DNA from: Candidatus Sabulitectum sp.
GTDB lineage: Bacteria > Fermentibacterota > Fermentibacteria > Fermentibacterales > JCC-6
DNA length: 64,000 nucleotides
NCBI GenBank assembly: GCA_023145375.1
Contig: JAGLDY010000051.1
Span: forward strand, 1 to 64,000
Direction of reading: 5' to 3'
Shown here: positions 27,799 through 37,867 of the stretch, piece after piece
Layout: each line of letters begins with the position of its first letter
Numbering within the stretch: the first letter of the stretch is position 1
The notes under the pieces: model-generated
Seen by the model: only the letters and a program-made list of their open reading frames with translations
Databases searched by the model: none
Told to the model about the DNA's origin: nothing
Position numbers and translations under genes: made by a program

Positions 27799-29016
27799 AT
27801 GCGCAGGAAATTATTATTTCTTTGTCTGTTCCCGTGCTTTTTTTCAGTCAGTACAGCATGGGCCCAGTATGCCTGTGATCCAGGAGAGCTTCCTGAATTG
27901 TCCGATGCATACCAGTTGGACATAATTACGATCAAGCCGGTTCCCGGAAGGGCCATGGTTCCCGGCATGGAGGTTGTGAGTGCAGGCGGAGCGGCTGCTC
28001 TTATGAGTGAACCCTCCTGGGAATCAGAGGAGCGCGGAGAGCTGAATGCACTGGTATCCAGGCGTATTCTGGGCGTTGCTGTGGATGAATCCGGTGATAT
28101 ATGGTACATGCTGAGAGGGAATGAACAGGCTTCCGGGAGAGTCTGGTGCAGAGGGAACTTACTTGTGCCGGACCCGAACCGGGCAAACAATGTGTCCTTT
28201 CTGGTCTGGCAGGCCTCCGAATGTGTTTCGAATGGTCAGATGAGCAAGGCACACAGGATCATAGAAAACACCGATGGAATTGGTATTATCTCCGAAGAGG
28301 GCGATGAGGTGTTGATTCTTATTTACAATCCAACTGATCCTGTAACAAGTGATCATGAAGAGATGTACTGGCAGCAGGATTGTATTTTCCTGTTTGCGGG
28401 AACACAGGGTTTCAGCTATGAAGTTATTTTTAACGAGGCCTGTGTTCACGAACTCAGCCCATCCGGAAAGTATTTTGCCGTGGGGGCGGACGGAACCGGA
28501 GTGTTCAGGGGCCCTGTGTTTGTGGTTGATACTGAAACCTGTGTGAAATACCTGTACGATATTCCAGGCACAGCTGTTGGAGCCACCTTTAACTGGTTTG
28601 ATGATGATTTTTTTATGATTCAGAGCGTTGGTCCATGGCCTGTGCTGGAAGACTGGTATCTTGGGAATCAGCCATGGATAAACTATTCATACATGACTGA
28701 GGCAGAGGGATCACCGAAAAATGTTGTTCTTATCCACGGGAACAAGGCATGGATGATACTGCCGGAAGACAGATACTACAACTATTGGATGAGCAATAAC
28801 TGCGGTGTTTACGGGAATGGCATTTATTTCCATGTAACGGCATCGCCCAATGTAATTCCGCCCCTGGCGGGAATTGAATCATTCAGCGATTTTTCCCAGT
28901 GGATTGATTCAACAGGAGGTCAGAGTGTGGCCTTTCCGCAGTTTGAGTTTCGTATTGATGTTGATATGCGGAACATGAGTGTGTCCTGTTCCCGGACACA
29001 CTCTCTGACCGAATGA
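27799..29016 (+). CDS. Secreted protein of unknown function
   Basis: N-terminal signal peptide MRRKLLFLCLFPCFFSVSTAWAQ; downstream of and co-oriented with the SUMF1 gene. Confidence 0.65.
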   Translation: MRRKLLFLCLFPCFFSVSTAWAQYACDPGELPELSDAYQLDIITIKPVPGRAMVPGMEVVSAGGAAALMSEPSWESEERGELNALVSRRILGVAVDESGDIWYMLRGNEQASGRVWCRGNLLVPDPNRANNVSFLVWQASECVSNGQMSKAHRIIENTDGIGIISEEGDEVLILIYNPTDPVTSDHEEMYWQQDCIFLFAGTQGFSYEVIFNEACVHELSPSGKYFAVGADGTGVFRGPVFVVDTETCVKYLYDIPGTAVGATFNWFDDDFFMIQSVGPWPVLEDWYLGNQPWINYSYMTEAEGSPKNVVLIHGNKAWMILPEDRYYNYWMSNNCGVYGNGIYFHVTASPNVIPPLAGIESFSDFSQWIDSTGGQSVAFPQFEFRIDVDMRNMSVSCSRTHSLTE

Positions 29017-29020
29017 ATTT

Positions 29021-30232
29021 CTACAGTGCAATCACTTTGACTGAATTCACAGTTCCTCTGATCGTTGAGGTTACGATCAGTACTCCTGTGGGAACATTCC
29101 CCAGGTGGAACTGCCGTGTTTCATTTTGAGCTATTACAGTTTCAGCAGTCCATACTGTTCTTCCCGACAGATCAATAGCACTGAGAGCAACGGTTCCACC
29201 TTCTGAACAGGTCACTGTAACTGATGGTGAGGGTGAGGGCGAGTCAACTACGCTCAGAATGTGACTGTGCAGAGGCGTATCAATTCCCGATTGGTCAAAG
29301 CCGATAACTTTTATCCTGTTGTCTCCAGTGCATACCACGAAGAGCCTTTCTCCGTCAGGGTGAACGGCGATATTTGCCGGGCCGCCGGAAATGGGGATAT
29401 CTCCTTTCCAGGTCAAATCGCTTGTTCCATATACGGTGACAGTGTTCTGCTCCGGGCAGACCCCGTACAGATAGGGTAAATCAGGTAGAACAACCATTTT
29501 ATCAGGAGCATCCTCAGGGCATGGTATTGTTCCATACACTGTAAGTGATGGAATATCCATGACTCCTATCAGGTTCCAGGAGCGGCAGGAGAGGAACAGC
29601 TTTGTGCCATCACCTGAAACAGTACAGCAGTAACTGTCCATGCCGCTGTTGAAATGCGTAAGAAACCCGGTGGAAGGGTTTATCACCGCTTCCTGCGAAC
29701 TGCCGTCATCCGCAGCAAACAGCATATCCTGCAAAGGAGTTACAGCAAGGGAGTTTATCTCTTCACCTGCCCAGAAACACTCCTCAACCATTTGAGCTTC
29801 TGTATCTATCACAGTGAGCATACCGGTTTCATGGGAAAGATAAATCGTATTTTCTTCAGAGCAGAGAACCATGTCTGTGGGTGAGGGCTGGACTGTAAAA
29901 GAGCTCTCCACTGTAAGCGTTGATGTGTTGATCACGTGTACCACATTGTTCTCCTGGTCAGCCACATAGAGATAGTCACCGGAAGCATCGCATTCCAGGG
30001 TAACCGGTTCCCCGTCAATTGCGACAAGCCCCGCCAGGGAGAAATCCGAGAAGCCGTTGATATCAATTGCAGTGGCGAACCCGAATTTTACAGCGACATA
30101 GGCCCTGCTGCCGTCAGGGGAGAGGCACACATCCGAAGGATTCTGACCCACCGAGACAGAACCCAGGAGTGTATCCGGGAACTGCGCCACTGCAATGGAA
30201 GCGATAATCAATACGAATGCTGGAAATTTCAT
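29021..30232 (-). CDS. Secreted YncE-like (YVTN) beta-propeller with C-terminal type IX-like sorting domain
   Basis: Blade repeats (SVGQNPSDVCLSPDGSRAYVAVKFG, GGPANIAVHPDGERLFVVCTGDNRIKV); C-terminus VALSAIDLSGRTVWTAE...FHLGNVPTGVLIVTSTIRGTVNSVKVIAL. Confidence 0.8.
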   Translation of the reverse strand: MKFPAFVLIIASIAVAQFPDTLLGSVSVGQNPSDVCLSPDGSRAYVAVKFGFATAIDINGFSDFSLAGLVAIDGEPVTLECDASGDYLYVADQENNVVHVINTSTLTVESSFTVQPSPTDMVLCSEENTIYLSHETGMLTVIDTEAQMVEECFWAGEEINSLAVTPLQDMLFAADDGSSQEAVINPSTGFLTHFNSGMDSYCCTVSGDGTKLFLSCRSWNLIGVMDIPSLTVYGTIPCPEDAPDKMVVLPDLPYLYGVCPEQNTVTVYGTSDLTWKGDIPISGGPANIAVHPDGERLFVVCTGDNRIKVIGFDQSGIDTPLHSHILSVVDSPSPSPSVTVTCSEGGTVALSAIDLSGRTVWTAETVIAQNETRQFHLGNVPTGVLIVTSTIRGTVNSVKVIAL

Positions 30233-30248
30233 CTTATTCTCCGTTAAT

Positions 30249-31532
30249 CTATCTGCGTAACAGTTCTGTTACCGGTGTGGCAAGTATTTTTCTGAAAAAG
30301 AACCAGGCTGATACAGTTGAAATAACAAGAACAAGACCAAGCCCTGCAGACAACCAGCCAACAGGGTAGACCGCCAGTGAGCTTACAGCCATTTTCAGCA
30401 CAGGAAGCAGATTCAGGAGCGTGGAACTTACAATGTACGATAGCCCGCAACCCAGCAGACCACCGAACACTGTGCTGAACAGAGACATGAAAAATATCTG
30501 GAAGGCGAAAATGTACACAAGTCTTTCCCGCCTGGTTCCCAGAGCCACCAGAACACCCAGTGCATAGGATCTGTTCTTAAGGTCTGCAACAAGAGTGTGT
30601 ATGGCACTGGCCACAGCGGAGAACAGGATAGCTGCCGCAAGAGCTCCCAGGGCTGCAGTTACAACCCCAACCAGGATCTCAGCCTTCTGAGCTATGCCCC
30701 GGCGGGTCTCTGCGGAAAGCCCCATTTCCTCTGCATACCGAACGATCTCCGGTACATCTTCGGCCTCGCTGGCAGTTACCATAAGGGCGCTGTATGTGTG
30801 CCTGTCATCCGGCAGGTATAGGGCGTTCACCTCTTCTACGAACTCGATTGGAACCGCCAGGGCAAAGAGTGCCATGTTTCTTGAAGTGCCCACGATCTCT
30901 GCTCTGATGTTTATGGGTGGAGACTGCAGTGAGGCTATGGAACTGCTGCCTACATTCACACGGACCTCGAGACCGATGACTCCTTCAGGGGTAAGACCCA
31001 TGAGTCCGTTGGATTCAGCGAAGCCTGCATTGTAGAGAATAAGAAGGTTCTCGCTGAGGATAATGGGAAGAGGTTTCATTGAGCTGTCTGCAAGTGTGTA
31101 GTTCCAGTCGATGTACTGAAGCATGGAATCCGGTACGAAAGCACTGGAGACACCCTCAAGGGTAATATCTGTGTAGTAATTCTGCCCTCCCAGGAGTCCT
31201 CTGAGGTATGCAGGAACATGGGCATAAACCTGTGGGTCTATCCTTTCCACCTGGGGCATTGCAGCAAGAGAATCCATTGTACTCTCAGTGATCTCAGTCC
31301 CTCCTCTTTCCGTCTGGAAGAAACCGGCCTGAACACCCATGGGTGTAATCCGGACCTGTTCCTCAGGAAGATCAGAGGAAAGGAATCTCTGGAGGATGTT
31401 GCCAACTCCAAGCCCTATGGAGATGAAGAAAACAAGAAGCAGAGAAGCAATGAGCAGCATACCCTGACTGAATACATAATCTTTCCAGTGACCGCGGTTC
31501 CAGAGGGAGATCGCTTTACGCATGTTTTTCAT
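30249..31532 (-). CDS. ABC transporter permease (FtsX/MacB-like)
   Basis: N-terminal TM, large periplasmic domain, three C-terminal TMs including AVASAIHTLVADLKNRSYALGVLVALGTRRERL; start placed at internal ATG 31532. Confidence 0.8.
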   Translation of the reverse strand: MKNMRKAISLWNRGHWKDYVFSQGMLLIASLLLVFFISIGLGVGNILQRFLSSDLPEEQVRITPMGVQAGFFQTERGGTEITESTMDSLAAMPQVERIDPQVYAHVPAYLRGLLGGQNYYTDITLEGVSSAFVPDSMLQYIDWNYTLADSSMKPLPIILSENLLILYNAGFAESNGLMGLTPEGVIGLEVRVNVGSSSIASLQSPPINIRAEIVGTSRNMALFALAVPIEFVEEVNALYLPDDRHTYSALMVTASEAEDVPEIVRYAEEMGLSAETRRGIAQKAEILVGVVTAALGALAAAILFSAVASAIHTLVADLKNRSYALGVLVALGTRRERLVYIFAFQIFFMSLFSTVFGGLLGCGLSYIVSSTLLNLLPVLKMAVSSLAVYPVGWLSAGLGLVLVISTVSAWFFFRKILATPVTELLRR

Positions 31533-32187
31533 GAAGAACTCCCTCTCTGAGTTCAAGAACTCTGTCTGCTCTGGAGAGTATCCTCTTTGAGTGGAGGACT
31601 GCAACTATGGCAAACCCTCTCTCCTTTCGCAGTGTGTCAAGCAGATCGAAGAGGTTTTCCTCGCTTTCCTCATCCAGGCTTGCTGTGGGCTCATCCGCCA
31701 TTAGAACCCTGGGGTTGTTCACCAGTGCTCTTGCGGAAGCCACCCTTTGTCTTTCGCCCCTGGAGAGGAATCGTGTTGGAGTGCTGTCGTTTCTGAGGCC
31801 GAGCCTTGAGATGATGGTTGCTGCATCATCTTTTACCGCTTCTGTGTCTGTTCCGCTGAAAACAGCTGGAAGAAGAACGTTGTCCAGAGCGTTGAGATTG
31901 GGAAGCAGGTGAAAGTCCTGGAAAATGAAACCCAGGAATTCCCTTCGGAGTTCCGCAAGTTCCGAAGATGATGCTTCCACCGCATTTACCCCGTTGATAA
32001 GCAACTCGCCTTCGAAAGTGGGGTCGAGAGCCCCAAGCACGCCAAGCAGTGTTGATTTGCCAACTCCACTTTTGCCGGTAACAGCCACAAATTCACCCTC
32101 CAATAAACTGAAATTTGTCCCGTTGAGTACTTTAAGGTTCTCGAAAGTCTTAATGATGGAGCCGGCGCTGATCAAAGATCTACTCAT
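31516..32187 (-). CDS. ABC transporter ATP-binding protein (LolD/MacB-like)
   Basis: GKSGVGKSTLLGVLGALDP Walker A, LSRGERQRVASARAL signature, VLMADEPTASLDEESE Walker B; internal ATG at 32187. Confidence 0.92.
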   Translation of the reverse strand: MSRSLISAGSIIKTFENLKVLNGTNFSLLEGEFVAVTGKSGVGKSTLLGVLGALDPTFEGELLINGVNAVEASSSELAELRREFLGFIFQDFHLLPNLNALDNVLLPAVFSGTDTEAVKDDAATIISRLGLRNDSTPTRFLSRGERQRVASARALVNNPRVLMADEPTASLDEESEENLFDLLDTLRKERGFAIVAVLHSKRILSRADRVLELREGVLHEKHA

Positions 32188-33044
32188 AGAACACCCCCCC
32201 CTACCAGCTGAAGTAGAAGAGTGAAGCAGCTGTCCGTGTTTATCTGTGTATCTGATATGGCGAGTTCTACCGAGGTTACTCCTCCATCCCGCCTGGCAAG
32301 GATCACTCCTGCATGAAGAGGTTCCCCGGTGTCCGCCTCCGGCCATGAAAGGGAGAGAGAAAGGGCAGCAGGCTTCACCGTCTCGGCTATATCCTTGTAG
32401 TCTGTCCACCAGGGTATCTGCCTCTCGAGAGGAAGAAGCGATACGAATCCGAAGAGATTCCCTGGAAAAAGAATGGTGATATGTCTGTCTTCAGGTATCA
32501 CCTCAAGAAGAGAAGCGTCTGCCTCGAGGGAATCATCCTTCTTCAGATCCAGCCAGTTGCCAAGTGTGATATGAGGAGCCGGACCTATGTAAACAGCGGT
32601 CCATCCGTCCTTTCCTGTTACTGAAGCTCTTGCATACCCGTGCTGGGATATCAGGTCTACCCTGTTTTCCTCCTGCATGGGGTCCAGGTCAAGAACCCTG
32701 GCGGCAAGGGCAGTTGCATACTCGGTGGAAGTGCTGCGTGAGAGAATAAGAAGCTGTGGTTCCAGTGTTGAAATATCCACACCAACAATGGAAATTCCCA
32801 GAGGACCCTTCTTAAGCAGGGAATCAGCAAGAACAAAACCGCTGAAGTGATCTCCCGCAAAGGATGTCAGCCCGGAATTCAAACCAGGCTCAATATGTAT
32901 GTGCAGCAGTGCTGTGCCTGGGACAAGGTGCAATTCAGGAACCGGATCTTTCCCGCCGCAACCGGAAAGCAGAATTGAACCCGTTAAGATGACTAAAAAA
33001 GTAAAAAGTACTATCTTTCTCATGTTTCCTGCAGCTCCGATCAC
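32184..33044 (-). CDS. Putative lipoprotein of unknown function
   Basis: Lipobox-like ILTGSILLSGCGGKD; overlaps the start codon of the ATPase gene (4 nt), suggesting co-transcription. Confidence 0.7.
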   Translation of the reverse strand: MIGAAGNMRKIVLFTFLVILTGSILLSGCGGKDPVPELHLVPGTALLHIHIEPGLNSGLTSFAGDHFSGFVLADSLLKKGPLGISIVGVDISTLEPQLLILSRSTSTEYATALAARVLDLDPMQEENRVDLISQHGYARASVTGKDGWTAVYIGPAPHITLGNWLDLKKDDSLEADASLLEVIPEDRHITILFPGNLFGFVSLLPLERQIPWWTDYKDIAETVKPAALSLSLSWPEADTGEPLHAGVILARRDGGVTSVELAISDTQINTDSCFTLLLQLVGGGVL

Positions 33045-33128
33045 AATTTTTGTTTTACAATATTCAGTATGAATTATGACTAAAAAATGTTCCTGTAAAC
33101 AGGTACATGGTTTTCACCGGTTTCAGCC

Positions 33129-33157
33129 TTGACGGTGTTTGCGTGTGATAGTATTAT
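33129..33157 (+). promoter_or_regulatory. Sigma70-like promoter for tRNA-tuf operon: TTGACG - 17 nt - TATTAT
   Basis: Consensus -35 (33129-33134) and -10 (33152-33157) with 17-nt spacing, about 11 nt before the first tRNA. Confidence 0.75.
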
Positions 33158-33168
33158 CGCTGTCCTGC

Positions 33169-33244
33169 GCTGGCGTAGCTCAATTGGTAGAGCAGCTGAT
33201 TTGTAATCAGCAGGTTGCGGGTTCAAGTCCCATCGCCAGCTCCA
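33169..33244 (+). tRNA. tRNA-Thr (anticodon TGT), CCA encoded
   Basis: Cloverleaf GCTGGCG...CGCCAGC-TCCA; anticodon loop TTTGTAA; GGTTCAAGTCC T-arm. Confidence 0.96.
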
Positions 33245-33287
33245 GGGGGAATAGAAAACGCGTAAAGCGTTGTTACATAAAGGATAT

Positions 33288-33373
33288 GGCGAGGTTCCCG
33301 AGTGGTCAAAGGGGGCAGACTGTAAATCTGTTGGCGGATGCCTTCGGTGGTTCAAATCCACCCCTCGCCACCA
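33288..33373 (+). tRNA. tRNA-Tyr (anticodon GTA), CCA encoded
   Basis: GGCGAGG...CCTCGCC-ACCA; anticodon loop CTGTAAA; long variable arm. Confidence 0.96.
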
Positions 33374-33382
33374 TGGTTCTGA

Positions 33383-33458
33383 GCGGGAGTAGCTCAGTTG
33401 GCAGAGCATCAGCCTTCCAAGCTGAGGGTCGCGAGTTCGAGGCTCGTCTCCCGCTCCA
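33383..33458 (+). tRNA. tRNA-Gly (anticodon TCC), CCA encoded
   Basis: GCGGGAG...CTCCCGC-TCCA; anticodon loop CTTCCAA. Confidence 0.96.
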
Positions 33459-33494
33459 GAACCGGTAGATGGAGTACAGCGACAGGTTTTGGGT

Positions 33495-33570
<76 letters not shown>

Positions 33571-33661
33571 CGAGGCCTTTGTGTGTGTATGTGGTGAAAG
33601 ATTGAGTTGAAGAGGATACCGGCGGATTGTCGCAAACCCTTACCGAGAGTAGGAGTAGCCC

Positions 33662-34858
33662 ATGGCTAAAGAAAAATTTGAGAGGACCAAGCCCCATGTG
33701 AATGTGGGTACCATTGGTCACATTGATCACGGTAAGACAACTCTTACCGCTGCGATCACAAAGTGCCTCGCAACGCAGAACGATGCTGTTCAGTTCGTTG
33801 CATTTGACCAGATCGATAATGCACCTGAAGAGAAAGCTCGCGGTATAACGATCGCCACTTCTCACCAGGAGTACCAGACAGAGAACAGGCACTATGCCCA
33901 TGTTGACTGTCCCGGTCATGCTGATTACATCAAGAACATGATCACAGGTGCCGCGCAGATGGATGGTGCCATTCTTGTTATAGGCGCCAACGATGGTGTT
34001 ATGGCTCAGACCAAAGAGCATGTTCTTCTGGCTCGCCAGGTGAATGTTCCCAGAATGGTTGTTTTCCTTAACAAGGTTGACATGGTTGATGATGATGAGC
34101 TTATCGAGCTCGTTGAGATGGAGGTCCAGGAGCTTCTTGAGAAGTACAAATTCGAAGAGGACAGTCCTATCATTCGCGGTTCTGCTCTCAAGGCTCTTAA
34201 CAGTTCAGGCCAGCCTGATGATCCTGATGCCAAGTGTATCTATGAGCTCATGGAAGCTGTCGACACCTGGATCCCAACCCCGGAACGCGATACAGACAAG
34301 CCTTTCCTTATGCCTGTTGAAGACGTGTTCTCGATCCCCGGTCGCGGTACTGTTGCCACCGGTCGTATTGAGCGAGGCGTTATTCACACTCAGGATAAGA
34401 TCGAGCTTGTGGGAGTCCGCGAGACTCGTCCCACGGTCTGCACCGGTGTTGAGATGTTCCGTAAGATCCTGGATGATGGTCAGGCCGGCGATAATGTTGG
34501 TCTTCTTCTCAGAGGTGTTGGCAAGGACGAGATCGAGCGTGGCCAGGTTATTGCCAAGCCCGGTTCCATCACTCCTCACACCAAGTTCGAGGGAGAGGTC
34601 TACATTCTCAGTCAGAAGGAAGGTGGCCGACACAAGCCATTCTTTAATGGCTACAGACCTCAGTTCTATCTCAGAACAACCGATGTTACAGGAGCGATCG
34701 GCCTGCCTGAGGGCGTGGAAATGATAATGCCTGGAGACAACGTGAAAATGACAGTTGAACTTATTACTCCCATCGCCATGGAAGAGGGTCTCCGTTTCGC
34801 TATACGCGAAGGTGGCCGTACCGTAGGCGCAGGAGTGGTTACAAAAATAATTAAGTAG
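33662..34858 (+). CDS. tuf: Elongation factor Tu
   Basis: [69 protein letters not shown]. Confidence 0.99.
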   Translation: MAKEKFERTKPHVNVGTIGHIDHGKTTLTAAITKCLATQNDAVQFVAFDQIDNAPEEKARGITIATSHQEYQTENRHYAHVDCPGHADYIKNMITGAAQMDGAILVIGANDGVMAQTKEHVLLARQVNVPRMVVFLNKVDMVDDDELIELVEMEVQELLEKYKFEEDSPIIRGSALKALNSSGQPDDPDAKCIYELMEAVDTWIPTPERDTDKPFLMPVEDVFSIPGRGTVATGRIERGVIHTQDKIELVGVRETRPTVCTGVEMFRKILDDGQAGDNVGLLLRGVGKDEIERGQVIAKPGSITPHTKFEGEVYILSQKEGGRHKPFFNGYRPQFYLRTTDVTGAIGLPEGVEMIMPGDNVKMTVELITPIAMEEGLRFAIREGGRTVGAGVVTKIIK

Positions 34859-34867
34859 AGGTTAGCG

Positions 34868-35017
34868 GTGAGAATAATAGCAACACTTGCCTGCACTGAG
34901 TGCAAGCGCAGGAACTACACCACTACCAAGAACAAAAGGACCCATCCCGAGAGGATGGAGCTTAAGAAGTACTGTAGATTCTGCAGAAAGCATACTCTGC
35001 ACAGAGAAGGCAAGTAG
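34868..35017 (+). CDS. rpmG: 50S ribosomal protein L33 (zinc-binding type, GTG start)
   Basis: Translated by eye: [49 protein letters not shown]; absent from the supplied ORF track because it is short. Confidence 0.95.
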   Translation: MRIIATLACTECKRRNYTTTKNKRTHPERMELKKYCRFCRKHTLHREGK

Positions 35018-35048
35018 ACAGTACTGAACGGTTACGAAGAGCGGCCAA

Positions 35049-35124
35049 AGGGCAGTAGCACAATTGGCAGTGCATCGGACTCCAAATCCGAAGGTTGAGG
35101 GTTCAAGTCCTTCCTGCCCTGCCA
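35049..35124 (+). tRNA. tRNA-Trp (anticodon CCA), 3' CCA encoded
   Basis: AGGGCAG...CTGCCCT-GCCA; anticodon loop CTCCAAA; located between rpmG and secE. Confidence 0.96.
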
Positions 35125-35163
35125 GCCACTCTTTGAGACCAGCAATGAGGAAGGGGCGGGGAA

Positions 35164-35400
35164 ATGGCTGTAAAGACTGCTAGAAGCGGTAATCTGCTGA
35201 TCAGATTGTGGCAGATAGTCACAGTTTTTTTCGGAGAGGTAAAAGCCGAAATGATGAAGGTGGCATGGCCCAGTCGTGATGAAGCGATTTCCTCCACATG
35301 GGTTGTGATAGGTGCAGTTGTGGTTGTGGCGATCTGGATATTTGTAGTTGATAAGATCACTGCAATGACCATGGCCGGCCTTATTCGGCTTCTGGGCTGA
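35164..35400 (+). CDS. secE: Preprotein translocase subunit SecE
   Basis: FFGEVKAEMMKVAWPSRDEAISSTWVVIGAVVVVAIWIFVVDKI; syntenic with nusG. Confidence 0.96.
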   Translation: MAVKTARSGNLLIRLWQIVTVFFGEVKAEMMKVAWPSRDEAISSTWVVIGAVVVVAIWIFVVDKITAMTMAGLIRLLG

Positions 35401-35426
35401 GAAGAATCTTCAGAGAAAGGCGCACA

Positions 35427-36035
35427 ATGACCGTAGAACCATTGGAGAATACCGACAGTGAACAGGGCGAGGTTGAGGTTGCGGCTGAGTCTGAAGAAGA
35501 GAACAGGAATTATAAGTGGTACGTGGTTCATTCTTTTTCCGGTTATGAGCAGAGAGTTGCCAAATTTCTTGAAGGCCAGCTGCTTCTCAGGTATCCCGGT
35601 CGTATTGGCAAGACCCTGATACCCACAGAAGAGGTTACCCACCGGAAGAACGGTAAGGAATACACAAGGGAAAAGAAGCTCTATCCGGGTTACGTCTTTG
35701 TTCAACTGGAGATATCGGACGAGATCATCATGGATATTCGTGCAATGAGCAATGTCAGTGGATTCCCTCCAATGAACAGAGGAAAACCTGTACCGCTTAC
35801 CGTTACCGACATGAAGAGGATCCAGGATCAGACCGCTGGAACCAGCGATAAGAAGATCGTCCGCATCCAGTTCAAGGTTGGTCAGACTGTGAGAGTAACC
35901 GATGGACCGTTCAGAAACTTTACGGGAGTAGTGGAGACTATTAACGCTGAACGGGGCAAGGTTAGAATAATATTTACGATCTTCGGGCGGAAAGCACCGG
36001 TTGAGATCGATTACAAACAGGTCAGGATGATCTGA
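35427..36035 (+). CDS. nusG: Transcription termination/antitermination protein NusG
   Basis: KWYVVHSFSGYEQRVAKFL, KLYPGYVFVQLEI, VRVTDGPFRNFTGVVETINAERGKVRIIFTIFGRKAPVEIDYKQV. Confidence 0.98.
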   Translation: MTVEPLENTDSEQGEVEVAAESEEENRNYKWYVVHSFSGYEQRVAKFLEGQLLLRYPGRIGKTLIPTEEVTHRKNGKEYTREKKLYPGYVFVQLEISDEIIMDIRAMSNVSGFPPMNRGKPVPLTVTDMKRIQDQTAGTSDKKIVRIQFKVGQTVRVTDGPFRNFTGVVETINAERGKVRIIFTIFGRKAPVEIDYKQVRMI

Positions 36036-36082
36036 GGGTATACCGGAACCTTCAGGCAATATCGTAAAAACCCGGTAAACTA

Positions 36083-36114
36083 CTGCTCACCCCAGTAAGG
36101 GGAGGGGTAAGCAG
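36083..36114 (+). promoter_or_regulatory. Hairpin upstream of rplK (CTGCTCACCCC...GGGGTAAGCAG)
   Basis: Near-perfect 11-bp inverted arms (one mismatch) in the nusG-rplK spacer. Confidence 0.5.
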
Positions 36115-36129
36115 CAGAAAGGAGTAACC

Positions 36130-36558
36130 ATGGCCAAGAAAATCTTGGGCGTGGTAAAGCTTCAGCTCCCTGCAGGCAAGGCTACACCGGCACCACCGGT
36201 TGGCCCGGCTCTCGGCCAGTACGGTATAAATCTGGCCGGATTCTGTAAGGACTTCAACGCCCGAACCCAGGGTAAAGAAGGACTTATCGTTCCTGCGGTA
36301 GTAACTGTCTACAAAGACAGAAGCTTTACCTTCATACTCAAGTCCCCCCCTGCTTCAGTACTTCTGAAAAGGGCAGCTGGACTGGCGAAAGGATCTGCTG
36401 AACCCAACCGTGAAAAGGTCGGAACTGTCACAGTTGAACAGTGCAGAGAGATCGCCAAGCTGAAAATCAAGGACCTGAATGCAGCAAACGAGGAATCTGC
36501 TATCAGAATGATAGCCGGAACCGCGCGCAGCATGGGCCTGGAGGTGGTGGATGGCTAA
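36130..36558 (+). CDS. rplK: 50S ribosomal protein L11
   Basis: [37 protein letters not shown]. Confidence 0.99.
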   Translation: MAKKILGVVKLQLPAGKATPAPPVGPALGQYGINLAGFCKDFNARTQGKEGLIVPAVVTVYKDRSFTFILKSPPASVLLKRAAGLAKGSAEPNREKVGTVTVEQCREIAKLKIKDLNAANEESAIRMIAGTARSMGLEVVDG

Positions 36559-37261
36559 AAGCAAGAGATTTGCGAAAGCCCGAGAAGCCGTTGACAGAGA
36601 AAAAAGCTACACTCTCGAGGAGACTGTAACGGTACTCAAAGAACTTGCAACGGCCAAGTTCAACGAGACGATCGAGGTTGCCTGTAATCTTGGGGTAGAC
36701 CCCAAGTACAGCGATCAGGTTGTTCGCGGTACCTGCATGCTTCCACACGGAACCGGTAAGGTTGTGCGAGTTCTCGCATTTGCAAGGGGAGACAAAGCAG
36801 AGGAAGCAAAAGCAGCAGGAGCAGATTTTATTGGAGATGAGGAAACCGCTAAAAAGATAGCAGGCGGCTGGCTCGATTTCGATGTGGTTATTGCTTCACC
36901 GGATATGATGGGTGTTGTGGGTAAGCTCGGCAGGGTTCTCGGACCCAGGGGGCTTATGCCTAATCCCAAGACTGGAACAGTTACCATGGAAGTGGGAACA
37001 GCAGTGAAGGATGCCAAGGCCGGAAAGATCAGCTTCAGAGTTGACAAGACCGGCAATGTTCACGTTCCTGTGGGGAAAGCAAGTTTTGAAGCTGATGCCC
37101 TCAGGGAAAACATTCTTACGTTTATGGAAAAGGTAATTCAGTTGAAACCTGCATCTGTAAAGGGACGTTATCTTAAGAACATGTCTGTTTCCTCAACCAT
37201 GGGCCCTGGCATCCGTGTGGATATCAATGATATCCGCGCGCTTCTCAGGCTTCTCAGGTAG
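36551..37261 (+). CDS. rplA: 50S ribosomal protein L1
   Basis: [43 protein letters not shown]. Confidence 0.99.
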   Translation: MAKSKRFAKAREAVDREKSYTLEETVTVLKELATAKFNETIEVACNLGVDPKYSDQVVRGTCMLPHGTGKVVRVLAFARGDKAEEAKAAGADFIGDEETAKKIAGGWLDFDVVIASPDMMGVVGKLGRVLGPRGLMPNPKTGTVTMEVGTAVKDAKAGKISFRVDKTGNVHVPVGKASFEADALRENILTFMEKVIQLKPASVKGRYLKNMSVSSTMGPGIRVDINDIRALLRLLR

Positions 37262-37279
37262 AAAGGAGTTGCGACCAGA

Positions 37280-37810
37280 ATGAGTATTACCAGAAACGCG
37301 AAAGAAGTCGTAGTCTCCGATCTTAACGGTGGTATCGGGGAGTCGGGTTCAGTTGTACTGGCTGATTTTACAGGTATCAATGTTGAGGATATGACTGAAC
37401 TGCGCAGCCAGATGCGTGAAGCCGGAGTTGTTTTCACAGTTGTCAAGAACACTCTTCTCAAGCGTGCTTTTGAGGATATTGGAATAGAACCGGATGAGGA
37501 CATCTTTGGTCTTCTCAACGGTCCTACTGCCATTGCATACAGTGAAGATGAGGTTGCACCTGCAAGGATCATAAAGGCTTTTTCAAAAGCCCACAAAGGA
37601 TTGCTTGTGATAAAGGGTGGCTTCGTGTCCGGAAGATCCTTCGGTGTGGATGAGGTTATCAGCCTTGCTGATATGCCAAGTAAGGATGAACTTCTTGCTC
37701 GGGTGATCGGTTCTATGAACTCACCTCTGCAGGGTTTTGTAATGGTTACCAGCGGTGTTATCAGAAAGTTTCTTTATGCTGTTAATGCCATCGGCGAAAG
37801 CAAAGAATAA
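37280..37810 (+). CDS. rplJ: 50S ribosomal protein L10
   Basis: LRSQMREAGVVFTVVKNTLLKRAFED, LLNGPTAIAYSEDEVAPARII; synteny. Confidence 0.97.
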   Translation: MSITRNAKEVVVSDLNGGIGESGSVVLADFTGINVEDMTELRSQMREAGVVFTVVKNTLLKRAFEDIGIEPDEDIFGLLNGPTAIAYSEDEVAPARIIKAFSKAHKGLLVIKGGFVSGRSFGVDEVISLADMPSKDELLARVIGSMNSPLQGFVMVTSGVIRKFLYAVNAIGESKE

Positions 37811-37867
37811 CTTGAACAATAGCAACACGGAGTTCACAGGAACTCCGCGAAGTACGGAGGAAATGCA

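Noticed and set aside
34044-34724. 226-aa plus-strand ORF within tuf in another frame
   Set aside because: Overlaps EF-Tu in an alternative frame and is Ser/Leu/Arg-rich with no motifs.
35103-36059. 318-aa minus-strand ORF opposite secE-nusG
   Set aside because: It lies antisense to two clearly identified conserved genes and shows no family motif or plausible composition.
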